DNA of 64,000 nucleotides from Pleomorphochaeta sp. (GTDB lineage: Bacteria; Spirochaetota; Spirochaetia; Sphaerochaetales; Sphaerochaetaceae), in NCBI GenBank assembly GCA_028532815.1, contig JAQQAS010000023.1, positions 34,647-98,646 on the forward strand. The letters are read 5' to 3'. The notes under the pieces are model-generated. The model was not told where the DNA came from. It ran no database searches and was given only the letters and a program-made list of their open reading frames with translations. Positions 8,797 to 17,194 of the stretch are shown here, one piece after another. Made by a program: the position numbers and the translations under genes. Each line of letters opens with the position of its first letter. Within the stretch, counting starts at the first letter, position 1.

Positions 8797-9714
8797 ATGA
8801 ATTATTATTTTGGCTTTGATGGTGGAGCTACTAGATGTAGATTAGCAATTAGTGATGAAAAGGGAAATGTTTTATATAAAGATGAAGGTGCCTCCTCTAA
8901 TATTTATGCTGTAGGAAGAGAGGCTGTTACTTCTACTATTGAAATGTTAATTGATAAAGCTATTAAGTATTTAAATATTAGTAAAGATAATCTTATTGCT
9001 GGTTGTTTTGGTTCTGCTGGTTTATCTAGAGAAAAAGATATTTCTTTTTTCAAAAATTTCTTTAGCACCTTCTTACCCAAAGCAAAGGTCTATTTATGTA
9101 GTGATGCTGAAATCTTATTAGTAGGTGGCTTAAAAAGTTTATCTGGTCTTTGTCTCATCGGAGGTACTGGTTCTGTTTGTTTTGGAAGAAGTGAAAGTGG
9201 TGTTATAATTAGATCTGGTGGTTTTGGGTGGAGACTAGGTGATGAAGGTTCTGGTTGGCATATTGCAAATACTGCTATCTCAAGAACTCTAAAAAGTAAG
9301 GAAGGGAGAGACCTCCCTACCTTTTTAGATAAATATATTTTAGAGTTTTTTAAACTTGAAAAATTAGAAGATATTATTAGTTTAGTTAATGATGAATCTA
9401 CTACTAAATCTGATGTTGGAAACTTTGCAAAGTATGTTACTCTAGCAGCTAATGAAAATGATCAATTAGCTTTAAACATTTTAAAAGAAGCTGGACTCAG
9501 TCTATTTGATTTAGTTCTATCCACTGTTAGTAGAATGCCAAAAGATCATGAGAAAAAAATAGTATTAGCAGGTGGTGTTATTACTAAGGATAAAGTGGTT
9601 AGAGAAAGCTTCTATAACAAAATGAACCAATATTTACCTGATTATGAGATATACCTTGATTCAGCTAATAGTGCGCTTGATGGTGCTATATTGATTGCGA
9701 TGAGTATTGATTAA
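8797..9714 (+). CDS. N-acetylglucosamine/N-acetylmuramic acid kinase, BadF/BcrA ATPase fold (MurK/NagK-like)
   Basis: A 305-residue member of the BadF/BadG/BcrA/BcrD ASKHA family. The phosphate-1 loop is YYFGFDGGATRCRLAI at the N-terminus. Phosphate-2 is CLIGGTGSVCFGR near residue 122, followed by GGFGWRLGDEGSGWHI, which is diagnostic of GlcNAc-type kinases. The adenosine loop is IVLAGGVITKD. It likely phosphorylates free GlcNAc and/or MurNAc at C6 (or C1) after NagZ and NamZ action, feeding MurQ and glycolysis. A GAGGATG ribosome site precedes ATG 8797. Transcribed divergently from the murR operon and probably under the same operator. Confidence 0.85.
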   Translation: MNYYFGFDGGATRCRLAISDEKGNVLYKDEGASSNIYAVGREAVTSTIEMLIDKAIKYLNISKDNLIAGCFGSAGLSREKDISFFKNFFSTFLPKAKVYLCSDAEILLVGGLKSLSGLCLIGGTGSVCFGRSESGVIIRSGGFGWRLGDEGSGWHIANTAISRTLKSKEGRDLPTFLDKYILEFFKLEKLEDIISLVNDESTTKSDVGNFAKYVTLAANENDQLALNILKEAGLSLFDLVLSTVSRMPKDHEKKIVLAGGVITKDKVVRESFYNKMNQYLPDYEIYLDSANSALDGAILIAMSID

Positions 9715-9779
9715 GTTTTCTCTCCATTATGTTATATTGATATTTAAACCAGTCTTTTTTAATAATTTATATTACAAAT

Positions 9780-10141
9780 TTCAGAAGATTTAGCTGTTTT
9801 CGTTAGTTCTTGTGAGAGAGTTATCTTATATAAGAAATCTGTTAAAACTTTATAAATGCGTATTTAAAGTTTTGATAATTCTGAAGAAAAAAACTTACAT
9901 ATATATCTTTGTAAAGATGATTTAATGAAAATGAACGAGAAGATAAGAAAAAATAAGCTTTAAATTAATCTGTGTTCAAGCCTTAGAATTTGGAGAGTCA
10001 AAAAATAGTGAACACGGAATTTGGCTAGATAAGAAAAACTATCTATTAAACCCTTTAAGAGTTGAACAAATTAACCTAATTAAGGGTATAACACAAGTGT
10101 TTAATCCAAATGGAATACTAAATCCTGGTAAAGTAATTTAA
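9780..10141 (+). pseudogene. Remnant of a GlcD-like FAD-linked oxidase C-terminus
   Basis: In broken frames the plus strand encodes EDLAVFVS, then SF-NSEEKNLHIYLCKDDL (compare the family's SFGHAGDGNLH motif). It ends with SEHGIWLDKKNYLLNPLR and FNPNGILNPGKVI before a TAA at 10139-10141. The SGEHGIG and FDPxGILNPGK motifs are typical of glycolate oxidase or D-lactate dehydrogenase (GlcD) C-termini. Several stops and frame changes interrupt it and the N-terminal FAD domain is missing. It is a dead fragment. MurQ releases D-lactate, so a lost D-lactate oxidase beside this cluster would make sense; that is conjecture. Confidence 0.65.
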
Positions 10142-10425
10142 TTTAATAAAGGAATATGAACTCGTTTTATTGGATTTATATAATACCTATTGATATTTAA
10201 TTCAAAAATCCGCAGTTTTCAATCTTTGATATATTATAATCTAGGATGAAAACATTTCTAATGCTCACTATTTTAATCAAATTGGATTCGCAGATATTGT
10301 TGCATTTTTGAACTATTAGGAATTAACAGCTAATTAAAAAAGCTCTAACTAAAAATACATCTTACTCATTTTTTGATTTTTATAATGAATAGTTATCAAG
10401 AGAGTAAGAGCATTTTTAGACCAAT
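10142..10425. other. Non-coding stretch
   Basis: No open frame with recognisable coding content. A weak inverted repeat (TCTTACTC at 10360-10367 and GAGTAAGA at 10402-10409) could end minus-strand transcription of the DUF2188 gene. Nothing else is visible. Confidence 0.4.
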
Positions 10426-10667
10426 TTAATTTAATTCACCTTTAGGTGGAAAGGGATCATTTCCATGCGAATCTTTATTTTGAATCTTTCCATCTTTTCC
10501 ATGTATATAAAGTTCACTATTTTGATTAATGCTAATATTTCTAGCTTTATTAATAGCATCTTTTTTTGGGGAACATGTACACTTGCACGTGAAGCTCCAC
10601 CTTTTTTTACATCCCATCCCCCTTTATCTTTATTCGGAACTACATGATGAGTTTTTTGTTTTGCCAT
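10426..10667 (-). pseudogene. DUF2188 small protein split by a frameshift at an A7 run
   Basis: From ATG 10667 (AGGAGG upstream) the frame reads MAKQKTHHVVPNKDKGGWDV with ASVHVPQKK after it, then derails. In another frame the sequence continues DAINKARNISINQ and GKDGKIQNKDSHGNDPFPPKG. Joined, these give a full DUF2188 protein of about 80 residues: the HVVP-GGW start, AINKAR helix and ELYIHGKDGKI end are all typical. The break is at seven T on the plus strand (near 10561-10567); one more A in the coding strand would restore the frame. It could be a real mutation, a sequencing error, or slippage on the A-run. DUF2188 function is unknown. Confidence 0.75.
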
Positions 10668-11003
10668 TTATATATCCTCCTAAATATATGTTTTTTACTA
10701 TTTATATTATACTAGATTCAAATTTCTGTGTAATAAGATATGTTTTATTAGTAATAAATTATATTAGTGTAATTTTGAGGAATTGTTTTAAATTTTTTTT
10801 TGAAAAATGTTTTATATTTTCAAAAAAGAGTAGCTTGGTTGAATTATTCAAATATTTTACTTGAAATTAAATAAACATTAAATAATTTAAAATTAGAAAA
10901 TCACAATATAGATAAGTTGTTTTTGTTAGATTTATAAAAAAGTGGGTGTTAAGATATTTAGTCGAAAAGTTATTTAAAATATTTTAGGTCGTCTTAAAAT
11001 CTT

Positions 11004-11192
11004 TTATATTTCTTTGCCTTTATGATTGTGAAAAGATAAATCAATTTCACCACTAGATGTAGGTACATACTCAATAGAACCTACTTGCTTTCCCTCATTA
11101 ATTATACCTTGGTTTCCAATAGAGTCAGATCTATGAGCTGACTTTGAGCTTGATTTATGAAAATTAGTTAGAATAGTATCTTTTTTTGCCAT
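11004..11192 (-). CDS. Small hypothetical protein
   Basis: A 62-residue hydrophilic protein from ATG 11192 (MAKKDTILTNFHKSSSKSAH...), preceded by AAGGAG at good spacing; an upstream in-frame alternative start lacks one. Rich in Ser, Lys and His, with no membrane segment. I do not recognise the family. It resembles the DUF2188 gene next door in size, in the MAK start and in orientation. It is divergent from the LuxR-like gene and shares its upstream region. Confidence 0.5.
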   Translation of the reverse strand: MAKKDTILTNFHKSSSKSAHRSDSIGNQGIINEGKQVGSIEYVPTSSGEIDLSFHNHKGKEI

Positions 11193-11287
11193 TTCGGTTC
11201 TCCTTACTCCTAATAAATATCTTAACACCTACAAATATTATAGTTTAAGAAAATATTTTATATAAGGTATCTTTTTGTTCTTTTTTA

Positions 11288-11333
11288 TACTACTTTAGAC
11301 TTGAAAACATTATACTAAAGTAGTAATTTTTTT
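11288..11333 (+). promoter_or_regulatory. Terminator-like hairpin just upstream of the LuxR-like start
   Basis: Arms TACTACTTTAG (11288-11298) and CTAAAGTAGTA (11315-11325) are perfectly complementary across a 16-nt loop and are followed by seven T (11327-11333), only 4 nt before ATG 11338. On the plus strand this has intrinsic-terminator form. No plus-strand gene ends here, so it may be an attenuator or a protein-binding palindrome for the gene that follows. Confidence 0.55.
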
Positions 11334-11337
11334 ATAA

Positions 11338-12018
11338 ATGAAGATTACTAATAAAGAATTAGAAATTATAAAAATGATTTCAAGAGGTGATTCAAATAAG
11401 CTAATTGCAGTCAATCTAAATTTAAAGGAGACAACAATTAAGAAACATGTTTCTATTTTGTTGTCTAAATTAAATGTGCCAAATCGCACAGCAATTTCAA
11501 CTTGGTACTATAATCATTATAGTAATGATATTAAATCTTTCCCTTCTATTAGTGGATTTTGGCTTTCTAGGTATTCTTTTACAACTAGTCTTAATAGTGG
11601 TGTATATTATCAATATAATATTGAGCATATAAGTAAACAACTCAATAGTTTAATTGGTGAAAATATTCTAGCAACAGCTTCAGGTCCTATTTCATATCGA
11701 CATCAAATAAAATTAAATTCATTTAAGGATAATTATTATTTAGGTGAATGGAAGAACCTAAATACAAATCACTTTGGTAACTTAATGCTTAAACTATCAA
11801 ATAATTTTTATCAACTGAATGGTAAATATCTAGGGAATTCAAGCAAATATATTGTTGCATCTAATACTTGGCAATGGATTAAGATTTTAGATATTAAATC
11901 TAAAGATGATTTTTTGATAGATTCTTTAAATTTTGATTTTGAGCACATTCATAAACTTTATGAATATTGGTTTAATGATGGTTATAAATTAAAATATTCA
12001 GATATTTTTAATTTATAA
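11338..12018 (+). CDS. LuxR/GerE-type HTH protein with unrecognised C-terminal domain
   Basis: Of 226 residues, the first 55 form a GerE helix-turn-helix (ITNKELEIIKMISRGDSNKLIAVNLNLKETTIKKHVSILLSKLNVPNRTA), a good match to LuxR DNA-binding domains. LuxR proteins usually carry the HTH at the C-terminus after a sensor domain; here it is first. The remaining 170 residues include GFWLSRYSFTT and a series of short beta-like stretches (YLGEWKNLN, GNLMLKLSNN, YQLNGKYLG), suggesting a beta-rich sensor; the family is unknown to me. There is no clear ribosome site before ATG. It may regulate the small protein or the neighbouring accessory genes. Confidence 0.65.
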   Translation: MKITNKELEIIKMISRGDSNKLIAVNLNLKETTIKKHVSILLSKLNVPNRTAISTWYYNHYSNDIKSFPSISGFWLSRYSFTTSLNSGVYYQYNIEHISKQLNSLIGENILATASGPISYRHQIKLNSFKDNYYLGEWKNLNTNHFGNLMLKLSNNFYQLNGKYLGNSSKYIVASNTWQWIKILDIKSKDDFLIDSLNFDFEHIHKLYEYWFNDGYKLKYSDIFNL

Positions 12019-12049
12019 AGTGAGTTTAATTAACTAGTTCGCCGTTTTT

Positions 12050-12510
12050 AGATAAACTTAATTTTACTTAATCTAGTATACCATATTATCCAAAAGATAA
12101 AGTCGTAATTATGCAATTTTAGCTTTTCGTTTTTCAAGAATAATGTAATGGACTTTCCTTAAATATTTATTATATTGATTAGGACTCGTTTTTTAAATAT
12201 CCTATTTGTATCTTATTCTTTTATAGTCAAGCGTTTTTTGAATATTTAGTGCTTGTTATATATTTATAATAAATCATGAATCTTGATATTTTATAAACTT
12301 TACATATAGTGCTGGAACTATGTTTATGACTATTTTCTATATTTGCTTTGACTTTTGTCACAATATCAGCGTTACTTGCCTTAAAATATCTATTTCTATC
12401 ATTAATCGTTTGTATTGTTTTTTAATCTTTATTAGTTCTTATTTTTTAGCTTTTGTTCTATTCAGAACTAAAAGCTTAACTCTCGTTATAGATTGTTGTC
12501 CAATAAGTTA
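12050..12510 (-). mobile_element. Decayed IS3-family transposase remnant
   Basis: Reading the minus strand downward from about 12480, one frame gives YKRLMIEIDILRQVTLIL, the end of an IS3 OrfA leucine-zipper region, and then stops. An overlapping frame continues ADIVTKVKANIENSHKHSS then STICKVYKISRFMIYYK, the start of an IS3/IS150 OrfB. The overlap is the usual programmed-frameshift junction of the family. Further downstream the frame is broken repeatedly and no DDE motif survives. No terminal repeats were recognised. The rest of 12019-12657 holds nothing else I can support. Confidence 0.65.
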
Positions 12511-12657
12511 AATCATATTCCCTTTATTTTAGCATTTATAATTTATTAGTTTTATTTATATAAAAATATATTTTTGTAAAATATACTGATAGTTTTTTTC
12601 ATGTTTTTTATAGTGTCTATGTTATGGGGTCCAGTTTATTTTGTCTGTAAAATTATT

Positions 12658-13404
12658 TTATTTACATTTTAATTTAATTTGATTTATTAGTTTTTCAATT
12701 AATTTATCTATATCAGAATCTTCTAGATTGATGGTTTCTTTGGTTCCTTTTTTTTGATCTAATATATGAAATAAAGCAAGATATTTGTTTTCAACTTGTC
12801 CACGAATTATTAAACCTGATATAATATAATCTATTTGGTTTTCAAAATAATCTAAAGTATTTTTGTTTGTTATAATTTCAATATCTTCTTGTTTTAAAAC
12901 ATTTGTAAAACTTTTCAAGTTTTTGAAAATTTTTTCTGTTGGTGTTGAGGAGTTCTCTAAATTAAAGCAATTTATGTCTTTTAAAACAAATGTTTTATTC
13001 TTAAATACGATTGTATTATCAGAATCTGTAACTGATTTTATTGATGTTGTGGTAACAGAACTATTAGTACTAGGTGCTGGAGTAGTGATAGTAGATGTTG
13101 AATATTTTGGACTGGTATATGTTGAGTACGTTGAAGTGCTTGTACTACTTCGATGTGAATAATGTGATCTGTGAGAGCTATGTGAACTATGTGACCTATG
13201 GGAACTATGAGATCTATGGGCAGCAATTAATTGAGAATTAGATTTTAAATTACCATCATAAAGCGTAAAATTATCCATTTGCTTTAAGCTTTTATTTGTA
13301 TTCTTATTTGTAGATGAAGCATATATTGGTATCATACTTTTAGTAGGAATTAAAAATAGTAATCCAAAAATTAGGGAGAAAATTTTACTTTTAATGTATT
13401 TCAT
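12658..13404 (-). CDS. hxsA: His-Xaa-Ser repeat protein HxsA (substrate of the Hxs system)
   Basis: This 248-residue exported protein starts with a signal peptide (residues 1-30, ending IPIYASS). Around residues 63-86 it has eight tandem H-x-S triplets: HRS HSS HRS HSS HSS HRS HYS HRS. A Ser/Thr/Tyr-rich linker (STSTYSTYTSPKYST) and a mixed alpha/beta C-terminus with no known domain follow. The repeat is the defining feature of HxsA, thought to be modified by the two radical SAM enzymes encoded immediately upstream. It starts directly after the hxsC stop codon. The chemical nature and role of the modification are not known to me. Confidence 0.88.
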   Translation of the reverse strand: MKYIKSKIFSLIFGLLFLIPTKSMIPIYASSTNKNTNKSLKQMDNFTLYDGNLKSNSQLIAAHRSHSSHRSHSSHSSHRSHYSHRSSTSTSTYSTYTSPKYSTSTITTPAPSTNSSVTTTSIKSVTDSDNTIVFKNKTFVLKDINCFNLENSSTPTEKIFKNLKSFTNVLKQEDIEIITNKNTLDYFENQIDYIISGLIIRGQVENKYLALFHILDQKKGTKETINLEDSDIDKLIEKLINQIKLKCK

Positions 13405-14529
13405 TTAATGTTCCTTTACTTTATATATAATTGGAGTTGTTTTTTCATCTAGATAAGTCGGATCAGTTGTTGCAAAAAATCCACCGCAAATATCTCTCAT
13501 TGTACAAAAATTACAATGGGGTAAATAATATGTTTTCCAATCGGAGATAGTGGGGACGCAATATTTCCAAATTTTGATATCTAATTTACAAACTTGATGA
13601 TTGAAAATAAATATGGGTATATTCCTTTGTTTTGCAGCTTTTATAGCATCAATTAATTGTAGATTATAATCACTTTGTTTTATATATAATTGTTCAGCAT
13701 TTTTTAGTGCAAATCCTGAATATTCCATTCCTATTAAAGCTAGCCTTTTTATATATGGAAGATTGTTATATGTAAAGTTAATAAAAGAAGGTAGCCTTGT
13801 ATAGTTCAGTTTATTTATGATAAAGCGTAGTTCGATTTTTTGATTATAATAAGCCATATAGTGAAGAGCTTTTATCGTTCTCCAAAAAGAACCTTTAACT
13901 TGTGTTAATTTATCATGGATCTCAGGTATATCTGCATACAATGCTACACAAAATGTTATATCAATTTTTTTAATCATGATTAGTTCAAATAATTGTGTAG
14001 CATCACCCAAATTGTTGGCATTTGATAATATGTCGATCCGTATTTTATTATTTTTTTTATATAGTTTTTCAATTATTTCAATCAAATAATCTATATTTAG
14101 AGTAGGTTCACCTCCAGTAAGCCCAATTTTATTAATACTCTTGTTAAGTAAATCAATAATTTCAAAATTTTTCTTTCTTAAATTTGGGATCTTTTCAGTA
14201 CTTGTTTGAGGACAATTTATACATCTTAAATTACAGTGATTGTTGACTAATAATGAATTATCATTAGAATTATGGGAAATATGGGTAATAATTTCTTTTT
14301 CTTCAGTAATTTCTAAAATATCATTAATTTGAAAAATCGGATTATCTTCTAATATAATTGAATTCTTTTTTGTAGGATTGTTGGTGATAAAAATTTTATG
14401 AATATTAAAATTTTTATGGATTTTCAAAGTATACTCATAGAAATTATAATTTTCTTTAAAGTTGGTTATCGTTCCAATTATATAATTTTTTAAAGTAAAA
14501 TTGGATCTTGTAAAGTTTATAGTTCTCAT
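13405..14529 (-). CDS. hxsC: His-Xaa-Ser system radical SAM protein HxsC
   Basis: A 374-residue radical SAM enzyme. The 4Fe-4S cluster motif is NHCNLRCINCPQ (CxxxCxxC, near residue 95), followed by GLTGGEPTLN, the SAM-binding GGE motif. C-terminal cysteines (CVPT, PHCNFCTMRDICGG) may bind auxiliary iron-sulfur clusters. The 90-residue N-terminal extension with beta-like repeats is as expected for HxsC. It overlaps the hxsB stop by 4 bp. It is one of the two presumed maturases acting on HxsA. Confidence 0.88.
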   Translation of the reverse strand: MRTINFTRSNFTLKNYIIGTITNFKENYNFYEYTLKIHKNFNIHKIFITNNPTKKNSIILEDNPIFQINDILEITEEKEIITHISHNSNDNSLLVNNHCNLRCINCPQTSTEKIPNLRKKNFEIIDLLNKSINKIGLTGGEPTLNIDYLIEIIEKLYKKNNKIRIDILSNANNLGDATQLFELIMIKKIDITFCVALYADIPEIHDKLTQVKGSFWRTIKALHYMAYYNQKIELRFIINKLNYTRLPSFINFTYNNLPYIKRLALIGMEYSGFALKNAEQLYIKQSDYNLQLIDAIKAAKQRNIPIFIFNHQVCKLDIKIWKYCVPTISDWKTYYLPHCNFCTMRDICGGFFATTDPTYLDEKTTPIIYKVKEH

Positions 14530-15956
14530 AATTGAACCTCTGAATATGGTCTATAAGTAACCCAACTCCAAAATATATCTAAATATTGAGTATTTTCTAA
14601 AATTAACTTAAATAAAATATCGAGTACCCCTTTATATTTATTACAATTGCTGTTTTCTATATGAAGTATTTTTTCTTGATAAGTTCTAACTGAATCTTTA
14701 CCACAATAAGGAATGTATGGGCACGCAAAGCAATTTATATTTGCTTCATTGATATTGTTTTTAATAATCTCATGTAGTTTTTCATTATCAAATAGTTCTT
14801 TGTAACTATTAGTACAAACATTTCCCAAGCAAAAAGTATCATCATTAAGTTTAGAAAGCATCCTAGCTTCATCTGAAATAAAAACTTTGCCATTTATATC
14901 ATAAACTGCACATCCTATTCCATTTCCAGAAGGGGACTGTATATCCACAAAACCATTCGAGAAAGGTGTTAAAATCTTTCTTAAAAAAACGCAAGCCAAT
15001 TCTTCGCTTATTGGGACTCCTTCAATGTTTTTATTTAAGATATATCGTAAGCCTTTTTCATAATATTTTAAATATTCTTCAACTGTGTAGGATAAAAATT
15101 CTTGAGTTTTTTCAGCCATTCCATAGGGGTTTAGCGGTCGAAGAAAGATTGATTTAAGGCCTAAATTAATATATGAATCAATGCATTCTCCAATTTTGTC
15201 TAATGAATATTTAGAAATAGTCATTAGCGCGGAAACTTTATCAGCTCCATATTGTTTTTGAATATATTTAATATTATTAGTTACTAAATCATAATTATTA
15301 TTATTGTTGATAGACAATCTATTTTTATTATGTATGTGTGGTGGTCCATCCAGTGATGTTGAAATATAAATATTATTTTTTTTTATGAAATCAAATTGCT
15401 TTTTATCAATTGATAATAAATTCGTGCATAAAACATATTCTATTATTTTGTTCTTTTTTCTATTTAAATATTTCATGTAATTAACAATAAATACTATTGT
15501 TTCAAAATTTAAAGTAGGTTCTCCACCTTGAAATTCTACTTTTATTAAATCAGAAGGACATTGAATTATTTTTTTACATATTTCCTTTGCTGTTGCTATA
15601 GATAAATCTAGATCCTTATTTCTTTTTTTTGAATTGCTACTAGCATGACAATAACTACAATTGGAATTACAATTGTGAGACAAAATTATGATATGTAAAG
15701 AAGTAAAATAATTTAAAAAATCTTTTTTCGTTCTTAATTTAATTGCTAATTCGTCAATAGCATCATCAAAATAATTCTGTTCACAAACAAAAAAATTACT
15801 TTTTAAATCATTCAACATATCAGTAGATAATTTATCTGGAGTATATAATAAAGTTTTAAAATTACTTGGTGAAATAAAGTAATATTGCCCAACTTCATTT
15901 GTAAGTAAAATGAGATTTTTTATTTGTTTATGTCTAAAAGGTAGTAATTTAATCAT
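14526..15956 (-). CDS. hxsB: His-Xaa-Ser system radical SAM maturase HxsB
   Basis: The 476 residues form a radical SAM/SPASM peptide maturase. The N-terminal segment LPFRHKQIKNLILLTNEVGQYYFIS is characteristic of HxsB. The cluster motif is SHNCNSNCSYCHAS (CxxxCxxC, near residue 93), with VEFQGGEPTLNF for SAM binding and SLDGPPHIHNKNR in the barrel. The SPASM region (CTNSY...NCFACPYIPYCGKD...NCNKY) carries the cysteines for auxiliary clusters. It overlaps hxsD by 8 bp. Relatives of the fold install carbon-linked modifications on ribosomal peptides; here the target is presumably the H-x-S repeat of HxsA. Confidence 0.9.
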   Translation of the reverse strand: MIKLLPFRHKQIKNLILLTNEVGQYYFISPSNFKTLLYTPDKLSTDMLNDLKSNFFVCEQNYFDDAIDELAIKLRTKKDFLNYFTSLHIIILSHNCNSNCSYCHASSNSKKRNKDLDLSIATAKEICKKIIQCPSDLIKVEFQGGEPTLNFETIVFIVNYMKYLNRKKNKIIEYVLCTNLLSIDKKQFDFIKKNNIYISTSLDGPPHIHNKNRLSINNNNNYDLVTNNIKYIQKQYGADKVSALMTISKYSLDKIGECIDSYINLGLKSIFLRPLNPYGMAEKTQEFLSYTVEEYLKYYEKGLRYILNKNIEGVPISEELACVFLRKILTPFSNGFVDIQSPSGNGIGCAVYDINGKVFISDEARMLSKLNDDTFCLGNVCTNSYKELFDNEKLHEIIKNNINEANINCFACPYIPYCGKDSVRTYQEKILHIENSNCNKYKGVLDILFKLILENTQYLDIFWSWVTYRPYSEVQL

Positions 15957-16209
15957 GGCGAATAGGGCTGAAAGCTTTTTTATACAAAATTTCTCTTATA
16001 GAAGAAACTTGATTTTCAATATATAGAGTATTTTCAATTTTTATAATTCTTTGTTGTATGACTAGCTTCTCCGCTTCAGATATGTCATTTTGAGTTGAAA
16101 TAAGCCAAGAATCATCTAATTCTTTTATGGTGAAATTTTCATTTTCTGATAAAAAATAAATGATTGAATTTTTACTGATTAGCGATTTTGGGAAATTTAT
16201 TTTAGACAT
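15949..16209 (-). CDS. hxsD: His-Xaa-Ser system protein HxsD
   Basis: An 86-residue protein from ATG 16209, preceded by AGGGGTG; a GTG four codons upstream overlaps this site and is less likely. It contains INFPKSLISKNSI at the start and SSIREILYKKAFSPI at the end, both as in HxsD. Its size and first place in the gene order D-B-C-A fit a small peptide-recognition or chaperone partner of the maturases, which is inference. Translationally coupled to hxsB. Confidence 0.82.
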   Translation of the reverse strand: MSKINFPKSLISKNSIIYFLSENENFTIKELDDSWLISTQNDISEAEKLVIQQRIIKIENTLYIENQVSSIREILYKKAFSPIRHD

Positions 16210-16705
16210 CTGTAATTTCACCCCTAGGTAACCAAATATTTATATTTTTTGCAGTGTATAAGATTATTTGTGATATTGCAATAATTATTATGGTGTAATT
16301 ATAAAATTGCATTATCTTATATGATGTTTCATCTTCAAATTTTAAATATTAAAATTTAATGAGAATAACTCCAAAAAAAAATCTTATAAATAGGATAACA
16401 TATTTAATTTTTATAAAGGAAAAAAAACTAATTAAATGAAATATTGTAAATTCTCATAGCCTATTAATAAGTAAATATAAATTAATAGGTATAAAATCAT
16501 ATTTGAAAAATAGATTAAATTGGATTGTCAACACTTAGTTCGACTAATTTTTTTTAATTTAGTTAGGTTTCAATGTATAATATATTTCAAGTAATAAAAT
16601 ATTTTTTTAGGACAATCTTTTTTAATTAATATTAGCTTCCTATAGAATTTTATGTTATTATTTATGTAATTAAATTCACAAATTAAATAATAGGTAGGAG
16701 GGTTT
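16210..16705. other. Divergent intergenic region between hxs and TIR operons
   Basis: A 496-bp AT-rich stretch without a coding frame. It must contain the promoters for both the hxsDBCA operon (leftward) and the TIR operon (rightward). A TATAAT-like box lies in the last 130 bp on the plus strand, but no convincing -35 partner was identified. No long palindrome was found. Confidence 0.5.
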
Positions 16706-17194
16706 ATGGCTGTTTTTATTTCTCATACTACTGCAGATGACAGATTGGCAAAAGAAATATCTCAATTATTAGAAAATGAAAATATTGAATGTTATATTGA
16801 TGATTTAGATTATGAATTGAAAAGACTAAGAGGAAATGCGACACTAACACCTTATTTGGTAGCTAGATTAGAGGATTGTGATACACTATTAGCTATTGTC
16901 ACAGAAAATACTAAGAATTCTTGGTGGGTTCCTTTTGAAATAGGAACTGCTAGAGAAATGCCTCGCATTATAACTAGTGTTACAAACTATTCAGAATTCG
17001 ATTTACCAGAATATTTACTTGAGTGGCCTAGGCTAAGACATAAATCTGATATAGAAGTTTTTATAAGAAATTATAAGAATAAAAGAAGTGGTATTTATAG
17101 TAGAGATTTAAGTGAAAGCGTTAATAATGTAAGATCATTTGAGAAAACGATTATGGATCAATTAAATCAAAGGCAGGTTAAATATTATGTATAA
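16706..17194 (+). CDS. TIR-domain protein
   Basis: 162 residues, almost entirely one TIR domain: strand A VFISHTTADDRLAKEIS (3-19), ECYIDDLD (28-35), LLAIVTENTKNSWWVPFEIG (61-80). Glu78 follows the paired tryptophans and occupies the place of the catalytic glutamate of NAD-consuming TIRs. An AGGAGGG ribosome site 6 nt before ATG fixes the start. First gene of a four-gene operon, overlapping the next gene by 8 bp. It probably acts as a phage sensor that makes an NAD-derived signal, or as an NADase; the role is inferred from the operon. Confidence 0.85.
   Translation: MAVFISHTTADDRLAKEISQLLENENIECYIDDLDYELKRLRGNATLTPYLVARLEDCDTLLAIVTENTKNSWWVPFEIGTAREMPRIITSVTNYSEFDLPEYLLEWPRLRHKSDIEVFIRNYKNKRSGIYSRDLSESVNNVRSFEKTIMDQLNQRQVKYYV

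Noticed and set aside
10529..10864. Plus-strand open frame of 111 codons over the DUF2188 gene
   Set aside because: The minus strand there encodes a recognisable DUF2188 protein with a good ribosome site; the plus frame matches nothing and has no site.
12320..12511. Plus-strand open frame of 63 codons (MFMTIFYICFDFCH...)
   Set aside because: It is antisense to the IS3 remnant, has no ribosome site, and its hydrophobic look arises from reading the opposite strand of lysine- and asparagine-rich coding DNA.
13141..13230. Possible CRISPR-like or tandem DNA repeat in the hxsA gene
   Set aside because: The short repeating units are codons of the H-x-S triplets within one open frame; there are no spacers.
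16210..16705. Small RNA or riboswitch in the hxs/TIR intergenic region
   Set aside because: No stable hairpin, conserved aptamer-like motif or terminator was found by eye; only AT-rich sequence.
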